A DNA stretch of 64,000 nt from the NCBI GenBank assembly GCA_024686085.1, contig JAIBDT010000001.1, positions 124,001 through 188,000 on the forward strand, read 5' to 3'. This stretch comes from Loktanella sp. GTDB lineage: Bacteria > Pseudomonadota > Alphaproteobacteria > Rhodobacterales > Rhodobacteraceae. Of this stretch, positions 31,505 through 41,580 are shown in pieces. A program made the translations under genes and the position numbers. Position 1 is the first letter of the stretch; every line of letters starts with the position of its first letter. A model generated the notes under the pieces. The model worked only from the letters and a program-made list of their open reading frames with translations, was not told the DNA's origin and did not search any database.

Positions 31505-33589
31505 TTATTCGGCCGCGATCTGAATAACAGGTTCCATGCTCGCGAGGTCTTCGTCGCTTAAGTGGCATTTAACCTGATGGCCTTCGGCAACCATGCGTAC
31601 TGGCGGGACTTCTTTGTCGCAAAGCCCACCGGCAACCTTTGACTTCCAGTTACAACGCGTTTGGAACGGACAGCCGGACGGTGGGTTCATTGCTGACGGT
31701 ATGTCGCCCTCAAGGACAATATGCTTTTTCTTGACCTTGGTGTCGGCGATCGGAACCGCGGACAGTAAGGCCTCTGTGTAAGGGTGGTACGGAGGAGAGA
31801 AAACTTGGTCCGTTGTGCCCAATTCCACCACATGGCCTAAATACATCACCATGACGCGATCACTGAGATAGCGCACAATGGATAGATCGTGGCTGATGAA
31901 CAGCAGTGTTGTTTTATGTTCGCGCTGGATCTCCATCAACAAATCAGTGACCGCAGCTTGTACGGATACGTCAAGCGCTGAAACAGGCTCGTCGGCAACA
32001 ACGATCCGCGCATCACCCGCAAAAGCGCGTGCAATACCGACACGCTGCTTTTGACCACCAGACAGTTGGCGCGGCATACGGTCGGCAAACTCCCGCGGCA
32101 ATTTTACGAGATCAAGCAACTCCAACATACGAGCACGGCGCTCGGCTGTGTTGTTCCCGATCTTGAAAATCTCAAGCGCACGGATGATCTGGCGACCCAC
32201 GGTCATAGACGGGTTTAAGGTATCAAACGGATTCTGGAAAACCATCTGAATATCCGCAACAGTTTTGGTGTCACGATTTTCAATGGCCGTTGAACCGATC
32301 GAGTTCCCATCCAAAAGGATTTCGCCCTCGGTCGCGGTTTCAAGACCCATCAACACCTTTGCGAATGTCGATTTACCGCAACCAGATTCGCCGACAATGG
32401 CAAGCGTTTCGGATTCGCGGGCTTCAAACGACAAGGTCTCGTTGGCTTTCACCACTTTCTTGTCGCCACCACCGAACAGTGCATTGGCCGCCACTTCATA
32501 GTATTTCTTAAGGTTATCCATCTTCAGGACGACCTCACCGACAGGCGCTTTTTCCTTTTGCTCGCCCAAAACGATGGGCGCATTCCAATCAATTTCCTCG
32601 TGCTTCAAACAGCGGGTCTGATGGCGATCATTACCGTGCACTTTGGTCATGGGGATAAAGCCAGCGTCACAGACGCCGGCCTCAAAATAGTCGCAGCGGG
32701 GGCCAAAGTTACAGCCATTTGGACGCTCGTGCGGCAGAGGGAAGTTCCCTGGAATGGCCACCAAAGGACGGGCGTTTTTGTCCGCGCCTGGCAAGGGGAT
32801 AGAGCGGAACAGGGCTTGCGTGTAAGGGTGCTGCATCTCATCAAAGACATCTTCGATTGATCCACGTTCAACCGCTTCGCCCGAATACATCACACAAATA
32901 CGGTCGCAAGTCTCAAGGACAAGACCAAGGTTATGCGAGATAAACAGCATAGATGTGCCGTACTTCTTGCCCAAGTCCTTGACCAACTCCACAACCGCCG
33001 CTTCAACCGTCACGTCCAACGCAGTTGTCGGCTCGTCAAGGATCAACAGCGAGGGTTTGGACATCAGCGCCATCGCAATCACGATACGTTGCTGCTGACC
33101 GCCTGACAGCTGGTGTGGATAGCTGTTCAAAATTCGTTTCGGATCGGGCAACTTCACATCCGTGACCACTTCCAAAGCACGGGCATAGGCCACGTCTTTG
33201 GACACGTTTTCGTGGATCATCGGGACTTCCATCAGCTGCTTGCCGATTTTCATCGCGGGGTTCAAAGACGCCATTGGCTCTTGATAGATCATGGCGATTT
33301 CAGAGCCACGGATCTCGCGCAGACGTTCTGGCGACATCGTGTTCATCTCTTCGCCCTTGAACTTGATAGAGCCGCCGACGATGCGACCGTTGACGCCCAA
33401 ATCCTGCATAACGCCCAAGGCCACGGTGGATTTGCCGCAACCGGATTCACCTACCAGACCTAGCGCTTCGCCGGGCATGATAGAGGCCGAGAAATCCATA
33501 ACCGCTGGAATTTCGCGAAGACGCGTGAAGAAGGAAATCGAGAGCTTGTCGATTTCTAGGATCGGGCCGTCGTAATCTTGCTTATCCAT
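31505..33589 (-). CDS. Peptide-type ABC transporter, fused double ATP-binding protein
   Basis: A 694-residue protein that joins two Dpp/Opp-type nucleotide-binding domains. Each has GESGCGKST (first at 47-55, second near 400), LSGGQ (LSGGQQQRIVIA and LSGGQKQRVGIA) and a C-terminal oligopeptide-transport extension with cysteines (NGCNFGPRCDYFEAGVC and SGCPFQTRCNWKSKVAGGLC) that in relatives can bind an Fe-S cluster. It powers the importer formed by the next two permeases. Stop lies 2 bases after the terminator of the convergent transglycosylase gene. Confidence 0.95.
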   Translation of the reverse strand: MDKQDYDGPILEIDKLSISFFTRLREIPAVMDFSASIMPGEALGLVGESGCGKSTVALGVMQDLGVNGRIVGGSIKFKGEEMNTMSPERLREIRGSEIAMIYQEPMASLNPAMKIGKQLMEVPMIHENVSKDVAYARALEVVTDVKLPDPKRILNSYPHQLSGGQQQRIVIAMALMSKPSLLILDEPTTALDVTVEAAVVELVKDLGKKYGTSMLFISHNLGLVLETCDRICVMYSGEAVERGSIEDVFDEMQHPYTQALFRSIPLPGADKNARPLVAIPGNFPLPHERPNGCNFGPRCDYFEAGVCDAGFIPMTKVHGNDRHQTRCLKHEEIDWNAPIVLGEQKEKAPVGEVVLKMDNLKKYYEVAANALFGGGDKKVVKANETLSFEARESETLAIVGESGCGKSTFAKVLMGLETATEGEILLDGNSIGSTAIENRDTKTVADIQMVFQNPFDTLNPSMTVGRQIIRALEIFKIGNNTAERRARMLELLDLVKLPREFADRMPRQLSGGQKQRVGIARAFAGDARIVVADEPVSALDVSVQAAVTDLLMEIQREHKTTLLFISHDLSIVRYLSDRVMVMYLGHVVELGTTDQVFSPPYHPYTEALLSAVPIADTKVKKKHIVLEGDIPSAMNPPSGCPFQTRCNWKSKVAGGLCDKEVPPVRMVAEGHQVKCHLSDEDLASMEPVIQIAAE

Positions 33590-33593
33590 CTGA

Positions 33594-35045
33594 TTAATCC
33601 TTCAAGCTTTCTTCGCGCAGGCCGTCAGCCAGCAGGTTCAGACCCAGTACCAATGATAGCAAAGCAATCGCAGGTGGCAGGGCAGGGTGTGCTACGATCA
33701 ACAACAGCTTACGGCCTTCGTTGATTGTGGATCCCCAGTCAGGGCTTTCAGGTGGCAGACCAAGGCCAAAGAACCCAAGTGTCCCCAAAAGAATTGTGGT
33801 GTAGCCAATGCGTAGGCAGAAATCGACGATCAGCGGGCCACGTGCGTTGGGCAGGATTTCCCAAAGCATAATGTACCACGTACCTTCGCCGCGCGTCTGC
33901 GCCGCCGCCACATAATCGCGGGTGCGCAAGTCCAACGCGAGTCCCCTCACAATACGGAAAACAGTTGGCGAGTTCACAAACACCACAGATACGAACACCA
34001 CCAGAATTCCCGGATTGATGTCAAAACCATCAAACCACTTAGGTAGGAAGTTCAGAACAGTGCCTTCTTGCGAAATCAACGACAGATACAGCCACCCAAG
34101 CACGCTTAAAACAACGATCAACAGCGGCGTGCGCTTGGATGGTTGTGTGTAGAACCGCGAGTTGAGCAAAACAGCGAAGAACACGATTGGGAACACAAAC
34201 AGGAATGCTGCCATAAAGGACGGAATACCCGTTGCAACAATCTCTGGCGTGACAAGGAGGTAAAACAGCAAGATCACTGGGAACGCGAGGATCAAGTTGG
34301 CAAGGAAGGACAAAACAGTGTCCAGCTTGCCACCATAGTAACCCGCGGGCAGGCCTAGCGTGATCCCGACCATAAACGCGAACAGTGTCGCCAATGGTGC
34401 AATCGCGATCACGATGACCGATCCTTTAATCACGCGGCTAAAGATATCTCGCGCCAGGTTGTCACCACCCAACAGGTAATGGGGCCAGACGACGTCATTC
34501 CCATCGGGAACAGCGACGCCGGGTACCTTATTCTTAAGGCCCGAAATCTGCCCCAAAGGGTCATGCGTAATCAGCATATCAAAGCCACCTGCAAAGATTG
34601 CAACAAACACCCAGAACATGACCAAGCCAAAACCGATCATGCCCACGGTGCTGTCAAACAGCTTACCGTAAAGACCCAGTTTGCGCTTGAATGTAATGGA
34701 CAAGGCGTAAACCAAGATCAATGAAATCCAAACAGGTAATAGGCGCTTGAACATAAGGCCGATAATGCCCGCTTGGCCATAAGGCAGCAAAATGCCAAGG
34801 ATCGCGTAAAGGATCAGCAAAACAAGCGCGATCAAGAAGGCCACTTTCGTGACTTGTTCGATCCCGCCGAACATGCCGCCACGTTCAGCCAATGAGCCGT
34901 CCGCGTTTGATTGAAGTGTGACGGGTTCCGCAAAGAACGACATCACGATTTGCATGACCAAGGATAACGCCAAACAGACGATGGTGATCAAAAAGAGGGG
35001 GTTCATAAAGGCGCCTATTGCGCCGGTCCAGCTGAGGGATTCCAT
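33594..35045 (-). CDS. Peptide-type ABC transporter permease, DppC-like, long form
   Basis: A 483-residue permease from ATG 35045 (AAAGGA 11 bases upstream; a TTG six bases earlier is less likely). The C-terminal half is a normal DppC domain with the cytoplasmic coupling motif RTRDYVAAAQTRGEGTW and the end LLADGLREESLKD. The DppC family is usually about 300 residues. Here the N-terminal part up to about residue 160 adds several membrane segments of unknown role, and a further insertion lies in the middle (residues about 290-350). It pairs with the DppB-like protein. Confidence 0.92.
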   Translation of the reverse strand: MESLSWTGAIGAFMNPLFLITIVCLALSLVMQIVMSFFAEPVTLQSNADGSLAERGGMFGGIEQVTKVAFLIALVLLILYAILGILLPYGQAGIIGLMFKRLLPVWISLILVYALSITFKRKLGLYGKLFDSTVGMIGFGLVMFWVFVAIFAGGFDMLITHDPLGQISGLKNKVPGVAVPDGNDVVWPHYLLGGDNLARDIFSRVIKGSVIVIAIAPLATLFAFMVGITLGLPAGYYGGKLDTVLSFLANLILAFPVILLFYLLVTPEIVATGIPSFMAAFLFVFPIVFFAVLLNSRFYTQPSKRTPLLIVVLSVLGWLYLSLISQEGTVLNFLPKWFDGFDINPGILVVFVSVVFVNSPTVFRIVRGLALDLRTRDYVAAAQTRGEGTWYIMLWEILPNARGPLIVDFCLRIGYTTILLGTLGFFGLGLPPESPDWGSTINEGRKLLLIVAHPALPPAIALLSLVLGLNLLADGLREESLKD

Positions 35046-35058
35046 GTGCAATATTCCT

Positions 35059-36105
35059 TTAAGAGATACGAATGCGTGGGTTCAAGAAGACATAACCGAT
35101 ATCAGAGATCAGTTGCGTCGCAAGGACCACGAAAACAGAGACAACCGAAACGCCTAGCAGAAGTTCGATGTCATTGGTCGAGGCTGCCTCAACAAGGGTC
35201 CAACCGAACCCCTTGTAGCTAAACAAGCTTTCAACAATAACGACGCCATTCAGAAGCCAAGGGAATTGCAGCATGATGACCGTAAACGGTGCGATCAATG
35301 CATTGCGCAATGCGTGCTTCATTACGATTGTGCGGAAGGCCACGCCTTTCAAACGTGCAGTGCGGATATACTGCGCCGTCATCACCTCGGTCATTGATGC
35401 GCGGGTCATACGGGCGATATAGCCCATTCCGTATAGGGCGATCGTCAGAACAGGCAGGGTAAAGTTCTCAAAGGTCGCGTCATCCATCGCCGAATTCGCG
35501 TTGCCTTTAAATATCTTCATTCCAAACGTCGCGGTGCCAAAAAGCGCGATTAAGACAACACCTGATACATATTCTGGGGTCGCCGTTGAAATAATAGAGA
35601 AGGTCGACAGGGTCCGGTCTGTGCGCGATCCTTCACGCATGCCCGCCAAAACACCGATGATCAACGCACCGGGGACCATGACCAACATCACAAGACCCAT
35701 CAGTTTGGCCGTGTGTCCAAGGCGGGTCGAGATGATTTCGCTGACGTCTTCTTTAAAGCGCGTGGAATATCCCCATTCGCCTTGCAAGACGCCGCAGAAC
35801 TTCGGGGCATCCGTAGGGTCCTGACCACGTTCCGCGCATCGGCCACGTAATTCACCATCGGATCCTTCGATCACATAACCGGGTAAAATCCCGATCCACT
35901 GACCGTATTTGATTGGCAATGGTTGAGAATAGCCGCGGTTGGCAAGATAGCTGACGACGGCATCGTCAGACATACGCGCGTTACCTTGCGTTTTTGCGAG
36001 TTTCTCGAGATTTGGTGAAAGGTTTGTCAGCCAGAAGACGACAAACGTGAGGCAGATGGCCGTGAGGATCATAACCCCAAGGCGTCGCAGAATGAACAGT
36101 CCCAT
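35059..36105 (-). CDS. Peptide-type ABC transporter permease, DppB-like
   Basis: A 348-residue permease. The N-terminus is typical (MGLFILRRLGVMILTAICLTFVVF) and the coupling motif is YIRTARLKGVAFRTIVMKHALRNA, here read as two blocks. The periplasmic loop between helices 1 and 2 is longer than in DppB and contains two cysteines (CAERG and FCGVLQGEWG). It forms the channel with the DppC-like partner, 13 bases downstream. Confidence 0.94.
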   Translation of the reverse strand: MGLFILRRLGVMILTAICLTFVVFWLTNLSPNLEKLAKTQGNARMSDDAVVSYLANRGYSQPLPIKYGQWIGILPGYVIEGSDGELRGRCAERGQDPTDAPKFCGVLQGEWGYSTRFKEDVSEIISTRLGHTAKLMGLVMLVMVPGALIIGVLAGMREGSRTDRTLSTFSIISTATPEYVSGVVLIALFGTATFGMKIFKGNANSAMDDATFENFTLPVLTIALYGMGYIARMTRASMTEVMTAQYIRTARLKGVAFRTIVMKHALRNALIAPFTVIMLQFPWLLNGVVIVESLFSYKGFGWTLVEAASTNDIELLLGVSVVSVFVVLATQLISDIGYVFLNPRIRIS

Positions 36106-36160
36106 GTAGACCCCTGTGTGTCAGGTTTTATCGAGCATTCGCCCGCTTATTCTTGGTCGA

Positions 36161-36190
36161 AAATGGCCGCCCCTCGCGAGAAGGGCGGCC
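36161..36190 (-). terminator. Intercistronic hairpin after the binding-protein gene
   Basis: Leftwards, GGCCGCCC (36190-36183) pairs with GGGCGGCC (36172-36165), followed by ATTTTC. It lies between the binding-protein gene and the permease genes. A partial terminator or RNA-protecting hairpin here would raise binding protein above permease, as in many importers. Confidence 0.65.
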
Positions 36191-36200
36191 AATTGATCGT

Positions 36201-37862
36201 TTAGGCTGCGTAGCCGATCTTATAGATCTGCGGCAGGTATGCGATGTGCATATCCCAGCCAACCAGACCCGGCTTGGCGTGGCGGAAGATCGAGCGCCAG
36301 TACGGCTGAACGGTCACGCCTTCTTCCGTCATGATACCCTGAAGTTTCGCCATTACTTCGCGGCGCTTGTCAGCGTCTGCAAGGCTGTTGGCTTCGTTCA
36401 GCAATGTGTCGAACTCGGCATTTGCAAAGCCAGATTCATTCCATGCTTCACCGGACTTATAGGCCAGCGCCAGCACTTGCGTGCCAAGAGGGCGGTGGTT
36501 CCAGTTTGTCGACGAGAACGGATACTTCGTCCAGTCGTTCCAGAATGTCGAACCTGGGATCACTGTGCGCTTCACGTTGAAACCTGCGTCACGCATCTGT
36601 GCCGCAACAACGTCGTTGGTGTTCTTCAACCAATCGTCGTCAACAGAGATCAGTTCGAACTCATAGTCTTGCATACCTGCTTCGGTCATCAGTTCCATGG
36701 CTTTGGCTGGATCGTAACCAAGCGATGGTACATCAGCCCATTCAGGGTGCATTGGGCCTACGTGCTGATTGCGCGCAACCGAACCGAGACCTGCTACGCC
36801 GAGTTCCAAGCACACTGCGTTGTCCACGGACATTGCAATCGCCTGACGCACGCGCTTGTCACCATAAGGGACCATGCCGTCAACTTCAGCGACTTGGTTG
36901 GTGCGGACGGAGACGGTGGCACCCGAGGAGATTTCCGACTTTTCCCAGCCAAGACCGTCGATGACGTCTACGAAGTCACCTGTTGTCTCGTACAGCATGT
37001 CGATATCTTCGGAGGCTGCAGCAGCTGCCAAAGCGGATGGATCCGTGCCAAGATCGATATATGTGATCTTGTCCAGATATGCGCCTTTACCTGCCGCATA
37101 ACCCCACCAGTCATGGCCTTCGTTACGCACGAGAACAGCTTTCACGCCAGCTTCGTTTGTTTCAACAAGGTATGGACCTGTGCCGATTTGCGTGGATAGC
37201 ATATCTTCGGTGTTGTTGTCAGCGTGTGTGATGGCCGCAGGGTAGTCGGACATGCCCGCGATCAGCGAGATATCTGGAGCTGGCAAGTTCAACTTAACGG
37301 TGTGACTGTCCACAACTTCGATAGACCCTTCAGTGGCCATACCTGTTGCTTCGTCAATCAGAACCGCAAAACGGCCAGCCATAGAGTTGCCTTCGACAGC
37401 TTTGTCACACCAACCAGCGATGTTGCGCGCAACGTCTTCGGCGGTGAAATCGTCGCCATTGTTCCACTTAACGCCCTTACGGACATTCAGTGTATATTCG
37501 GTAGAATCGTCATTGATCGACCAGCTTTCAAGCAGCATTGGCTCAAAAGAACCATCATTGTTGTACTCAACAAGATACTCCAGCCAACCAGAGGATACAT
37601 AAGCAAACTCAGTCCAGTCATACGTGCGTGGATCTTTTGGCGCGTAGACAGTCATAGCAATGCGTACTTCGCCGCCTTGCTGCGCATGGGCAGCCGCTGC
37701 GACTGGCGAAGCCAAGCCAAGCAGGCCGTAAGCTGCGGTTGCCGTCAGGCCGAGCGATGTTGTGCGCGACAAGAATTCACGGCGGCTCAGTTTCCCGGCC
37801 TTTTCCTCGTTTGCGTACATGATCGCTGCTGGATGCAGCTTTGTGGTATTAGATTGCGTCAT
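36201..37862 (-). CDS. Peptide-type ABC transporter substrate-binding protein, Tat-exported
   Basis: A 553-residue family 5 solute-binding protein. The twin-arginine signal is SRREFLS (26-32) with a hydrophobic stretch to about 57 ([15 protein letters not shown]), which is unusual since most Opp/Dpp binding proteins use Sec. SBP_bac_5 features include [20 protein letters not shown] and IGTGPYLVE. The ligand is unknown; it could be peptides, a glycoside or another solute. It is the first gene of the four-gene importer operon; TTGAAA-18-AATAAT upstream (about 37886-37915) is a possible promoter. Confidence 0.94.
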   Translation of the reverse strand: MTQSNTTKLHPAAIMYANEEKAGKLSRREFLSRTTSLGLTATAAYGLLGLASPVAAAAHAQQGGEVRIAMTVYAPKDPRTYDWTEFAYVSSGWLEYLVEYNNDGSFEPMLLESWSINDDSTEYTLNVRKGVKWNNGDDFTAEDVARNIAGWCDKAVEGNSMAGRFAVLIDEATGMATEGSIEVVDSHTVKLNLPAPDISLIAGMSDYPAAITHADNNTEDMLSTQIGTGPYLVETNEAGVKAVLVRNEGHDWWGYAAGKGAYLDKITYIDLGTDPSALAAAAASEDIDMLYETTGDFVDVIDGLGWEKSEISSGATVSVRTNQVAEVDGMVPYGDKRVRQAIAMSVDNAVCLELGVAGLGSVARNQHVGPMHPEWADVPSLGYDPAKAMELMTEAGMQDYEFELISVDDDWLKNTNDVVAAQMRDAGFNVKRTVIPGSTFWNDWTKYPFSSTNWNHRPLGTQVLALAYKSGEAWNESGFANAEFDTLLNEANSLADADKRREVMAKLQGIMTEEGVTVQPYWRSIFRHAKPGLVGWDMHIAYLPQIYKIGYAA

Positions 37863-38093
37863 TCGTTTCTCCCTGAGACACTTTATTATTCATTGAACGG
37901 TGTATTGTTTTCAAATGCTGCGCAAGCGAAACCCGCGCGACATCAGATGAGAACCCGATCAGCAGTATTGCGCATTTTTTTTCCGCGTGGGTCAATGCAC
38001 GCTTTGATCATGTTAGTCACAAATGCGACATCATAACAGGCCAAAAGCGACATTGGTCAGAAAAAGCCGAAGCGCTGTGGGGGCAAGTGGCAC

Positions 38094-38936
38094 TCAGTTC
38101 GGGCGTGTTGCTTGCTGCGGTGCAGCGCCAAACTTGCGAAAGCGACTTGGCGTGGCGCCCGTTTGAGATGAAAAACTGCGCGTAAAATACGCAGCGCTAT
38201 GAAACCCCAATTGCGCGGCAATGTCTTTTACAGGCGTGCGGGTCTCACGCAGCAGCACACAGGCTTCATAGTGTATGCGGTCGCGCAGCAGCGCTAGCGC
38301 CGACCTCCCGCAAGTCTGATTGCAACACCGTGTCAGATGCGTGGTGGTCACACCAAGCGCCGTGGCATAGTCACTGACCGACAAATCAGACCGGTAATCG
38401 CGTTCTATGAGATCGGTAAATGCAGCAACCAGTCGGGCCGAGGTCGTCTTTTCACGCTGCTTGATCGTATTGGCAGGGGCTGCATCGATCTGACGCTCAA
38501 AGTAGATGGCAAAAAGACCAAGATGATAATGTGCGGCGCGGGAATGACCGGTGCCAACTGTTTTCAGTTCGCGCTCCAACGCGTCGATAATGCCGGACAG
38601 TTCCTTTTGGACGTGTACATCGCGCAGGCGCAAATGCACTGGCTCGTCGGGCCATTCGGGCGCCATCGCCGCTGGGATGGTGATCATCTGACCAAAAACC
38701 GTCGGCCCAACATCAAAACCATACATCGTATGAGCGGGAATAAAGATCAGATTATTGGGACCATAGCCGCTTGTAAGGCCCGCAATAGTGATGCGGCCTT
38801 GTCCCTTTGCAATATATAGTAATCGCGGGGTCGCATGGCTGCGCATGGCTTCTGTCCGCCAGCGCCCCGCAGACGGGTTCTGCGCGATAGGGAAAAGAGA
38901 CAGGGCCGAAGGTTGCGTTTCAGTGCCAAGCGTCAT
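38094..38936 (-). CDS. AraC-family transcriptional regulator
   Basis: A 280-residue regulator. An N-terminal cupin-like AraC_binding domain (about 20-110: LLYIAKGQGRITIAG and NNLIFIPAHTMYGFD) is followed by two helix-turn-helix motifs (VSDYATALGVTTTHLTRCC and VKDIAAQLGFHSAAYFTRSF). It resembles regulators of the PobR type. It lies upstream of the importer genes on the same strand, 231 bases away, and may control them; this is inferred from position only. Confidence 0.9.
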   Translation of the reverse strand: MTLGTETQPSALSLFPIAQNPSAGRWRTEAMRSHATPRLLYIAKGQGRITIAGLTSGYGPNNLIFIPAHTMYGFDVGPTVFGQMITIPAAMAPEWPDEPVHLRLRDVHVQKELSGIIDALERELKTVGTGHSRAAHYHLGLFAIYFERQIDAAPANTIKQREKTTSARLVAAFTDLIERDYRSDLSVSDYATALGVTTTHLTRCCNQTCGRSALALLRDRIHYEACVLLRETRTPVKDIAAQLGFHSAAYFTRSFSSQTGATPSRFRKFGAAPQQATRPN

Positions 38937-38997
38937 GGTGATCCTTACTCATTGGGCAACAGCTTGGCCTGAGATAAAAGATTAAACAACGGTAAAT

Positions 38998-39888
38998 TTA
39001 TGGCAAAAACGACAATCCTGTGGACATGTCTGTGGATGAAATATCGTAACGGTGCCAATCTTTGTGCTTGGAGCGAAACCACGTCCTTTGACGCTTGGCA
39101 TATTGGCGCGACGCGATGATGGCGGCTTCTCGCGCCTGGTCCAGCGATATCTCGCCGCGCAGGTGAGCAATCAATTCCGGTGCGCCAATAGCTTTTGAGG
39201 ACTGATGGGCAGGGTTCCAAACCTCAAGCATGGCGCAGGCTTCTTCTAACGCGCCTTGCGATAGCATGACATCAAACCGACGCTCAATGCGGTGATTCAG
39301 CCAATCAGTCGAAACATCTAGAGTAATCAATGTGGCATCGCTTAAAGGCAGCGACGCGGGCGGCGTACTGTCTTGCCAGTCCGCAATAGATCGGCCCGTC
39401 TGCTGTTGCACCTCCCAAGCACGCTGCACGCGCATCCTGTTTTGCGTGTCAATCTTACGGGCTGTTTCAGCATCTATTCCATCGATAAGATCGTTCAAAG
39501 ACAAAAGTTTGCCTTGCGACCTTAAAGCAGGATCAGTTGCGGGAATTTCGGCTAACCCTTGCGTGAGCGCATGAAAATTCAGACCCGTGCCTCCGACAAT
39601 AATCGGGCGCTGACCACCTGACAAAAATGGTGTAACATCACGCAACCATTGTCCCGTCGAATAAGGCGCGTCAAACGGCACGTGACCATATAGTGCGTGA
39701 GAAGCAAGACCGAGATCGTGATCGTCAGGGCGTGCCGTCACAATCCGCCATCCATCAAACACTTGTAATGCGTCCGCGTTCACAATCACACCACCTTGCT
39801 GGGCGGCGATATGAAGGGCGAGCGCCGATTTGCCAGATGCAGTCGGCCCTGCAATCAGCACAGGTTTATGAGGGGCGATTTCTATCAT
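38998..39888 (-). CDS. miaA: tRNA dimethylallyltransferase
   Basis: A 296-residue MiaA with the P-loop GPTASGKS (14-21), NADALQVF, IVGGTGLNFHAL and the C-terminal ASRQYAKRQRTWFR. It transfers a dimethylallyl group to A37 of tRNAs reading UNN codons. It is divergent from pyrH. Length is normal. Confidence 0.96.
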   Translation of the reverse strand: MIEIAPHKPVLIAGPTASGKSALALHIAAQQGGVIVNADALQVFDGWRIVTARPDDHDLGLASHALYGHVPFDAPYSTGQWLRDVTPFLSGGQRPIIVGGTGLNFHALTQGLAEIPATDPALRSQGKLLSLNDLIDGIDAETARKIDTQNRMRVQRAWEVQQQTGRSIADWQDSTPPASLPLSDATLITLDVSTDWLNHRIERRFDVMLSQGALEEACAMLEVWNPAHQSSKAIGAPELIAHLRGEISLDQAREAAIIASRQYAKRQRTWFRSKHKDWHRYDISSTDMSTGLSFLP

Positions 39889-40024
39889 GGCGCGATCTAT
39901 AGTGCCGCTGGCCAGATCAATCTAGGTTTTTGCGTGCCGATTGTCCTTTTGGCACATTGAAACACGCGTCTTTTTCAGACAAGTTAGCGCAGGTTCCCAT
40001 CTCAATGCGCAAAAGGGGCAGCAC

Positions 40025-40747
40025 ATGACCGAGACCAAACAATCGTATAACCGCGTAATGCTAAAGATTTCGGGTGAGGCGCTGATGGGCGACACATCTT
40101 TCGGTTTGCATCCGCCAACTGTGCAGCGGATCGCGCGCGAAGTTAAAACTGTTCATGATATGGGCGTCGAGATTTGCATGGTGATCGGCGGGGGCAATAT
40201 CTTCCGCGGACTTCAAGGCTCTGCGCAGGGCATGGAACGGACGACAGCGGACTATATGGGCATGCTGGCGACTGTGATGAACGCACTTGCGATGCAATCC
40301 GCATTGGAAGAGCTAGGTATCCATACGCGCGTCATTTCTGCGATCACAATGAACGAAGTGGCCGAGCCGTACATCCGTCGCCGCGCCGTGCGCCACCTAG
40401 AGAAAAAGCGCGTTTGCATCTTTGCGGCAGGAACAGGAAACCCTTATTTTACGACAGATACAGCCGCCACACTACGCGCTAATGAGATGGCTTGCGAGGC
40501 GATCTTCAAAGGCACCAAGGTTGATGGCATCTACGACAAAGATCCAAACAAGCACAGCGATGCAAAGCGTTACGACAACGTGACCTACGACGAAGTGCTG
40601 CAAAAACACCTCGCAGTTATGGACGCGTCCGCGATCGCACTGGCCCGCGACAACAATTTGCCAATCATCGTCTTTAGCCTTGATGAACCCGGCGGCTTCC
40701 GCGGAATTTTGGCCGGCGAGGGGACTTATACCAAGGTCCACGGCTAA
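40025..40747 (+). CDS. pyrH: UMP kinase
   Basis: A 240-residue amino-acid-kinase fold UMP kinase from ATG 40025 (GGGG upstream). Family blocks are [40 protein letters not shown]-like [16 protein letters not shown] and [20 protein letters not shown]. It phosphorylates UMP to UDP as a GTP-regulated hexamer. It heads the pyrH-frr-uppS-cdsA-dxr-rseP-bamA cluster. Confidence 0.97.
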   Translation: MTETKQSYNRVMLKISGEALMGDTSFGLHPPTVQRIAREVKTVHDMGVEICMVIGGGNIFRGLQGSAQGMERTTADYMGMLATVMNALAMQSALEELGIHTRVISAITMNEVAEPYIRRRAVRHLEKKRVCIFAAGTGNPYFTTDTAATLRANEMACEAIFKGTKVDGIYDKDPNKHSDAKRYDNVTYDEVLQKHLAVMDASAIALARDNNLPIIVFSLDEPGGFRGILAGEGTYTKVHG

Positions 40748-40996
40748 GCGACCTTTGAGAATTGCGACGACTGACGGCCACATGACACGATTGCGTCGTG
40801 TGGCATCAGCTGTCTGTTTTGCAGGTTAGGCCGCGAAATACTGGGCAACAAGATTTTTAATTTGATGAATCTAATGTCACTTCCAATTTAACTTTGTCTT
40901 AGCAATCCTTGGCTTAGGCGGATTCTCATGGCTATACATTCTCACTGTGCTGGCTTAGAAGTCATGTAAAGTGAAGAACTGCTGCTGAGGATGCGA
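40748..40996. other. 249-bp spacer between pyrH and frr with one hairpin
   Basis: The only structure seen is ACACGA-TTGCG-TCGTGT (40785-40801) with flanking GCC/GGC bases, a possible hairpin with no U-run. The rest is AT-rich and probably holds the frr promoter, but no convincing hexamer pair was found and no gene is evident. Confidence 0.35.
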
Positions 40997-41560
40997 ATGT
41001 CAGACGATTTTATGCTCGATACCGATGATCTTGAACGCCGTATGGACGGTGCAATCGCCAATTTGCGCGTTGAATTTGCGTCATTGCGCACAGGCCGCGC
41101 CTCTGGGTCGATGTTGGAACCTGTTATGGTTGACGCCTACGGGTCTATGACGCCAATCAACCAAGTCGGCACCGTAAACGTGCCAGAACCACGTATGGTC
41201 ACGATCAATGTTTGGGACAAAGCGCTTGTGGGGCCCGTCGAAAAGGCGATCCGCAATTCGGGTTTGGGTATTAACCCGCAACTCAACGGTACGATCATCA
41301 TGTTGCCAATCCCTGAACTCAACGAAGAACGCCGCCGCGAATTGACCAAGGTCGCAGGAGATTACGCAGAGCGGGCCCGCGTGTCTGTGCGTAACTTGCG
41401 CCGTGACGGAATGGATCAGATTAAAAAAGCGAAAGCTGACGGCCTCTCTGAGGACGATCAAAAATTCTGGGAATCTTCTGTTCAAGAAATCACCGACTTG
41501 CACATCAAAAAAGTCGATGAGACGCTGGAGACTAAGCAAGCAGAGATTATGCAAGTCTGA
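40997..41560 (+). CDS. frr: Ribosome recycling factor
   Basis: A 187-residue RRF from ATG 40997; GAGG ends 6 bases before it, whereas ATG 40991 touches the site and is unlikely. Family blocks: [60 protein letters not shown]. It splits post-termination ribosomes with EF-G. Order pyrH-frr-uppS is conserved in bacteria. Confidence 0.97.
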   Translation: MSDDFMLDTDDLERRMDGAIANLRVEFASLRTGRASGSMLEPVMVDAYGSMTPINQVGTVNVPEPRMVTINVWDKALVGPVEKAIRNSGLGINPQLNGTIIMLPIPELNEERRRELTKVAGDYAERARVSVRNLRRDGMDQIKKAKADGLSEDDQKFWESSVQEITDLHIKKVDETLETKQAEIMQV

Positions 41561-41580
41561 CCCAAAGGGAGGCCTGTTTT

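Noticed and set aside
36153-37199. A 348-codon plus-strand frame opposite the binding-protein gene
   Set aside because: It is an antisense shadow of a clear family 5 binding protein, with shadow-like composition.
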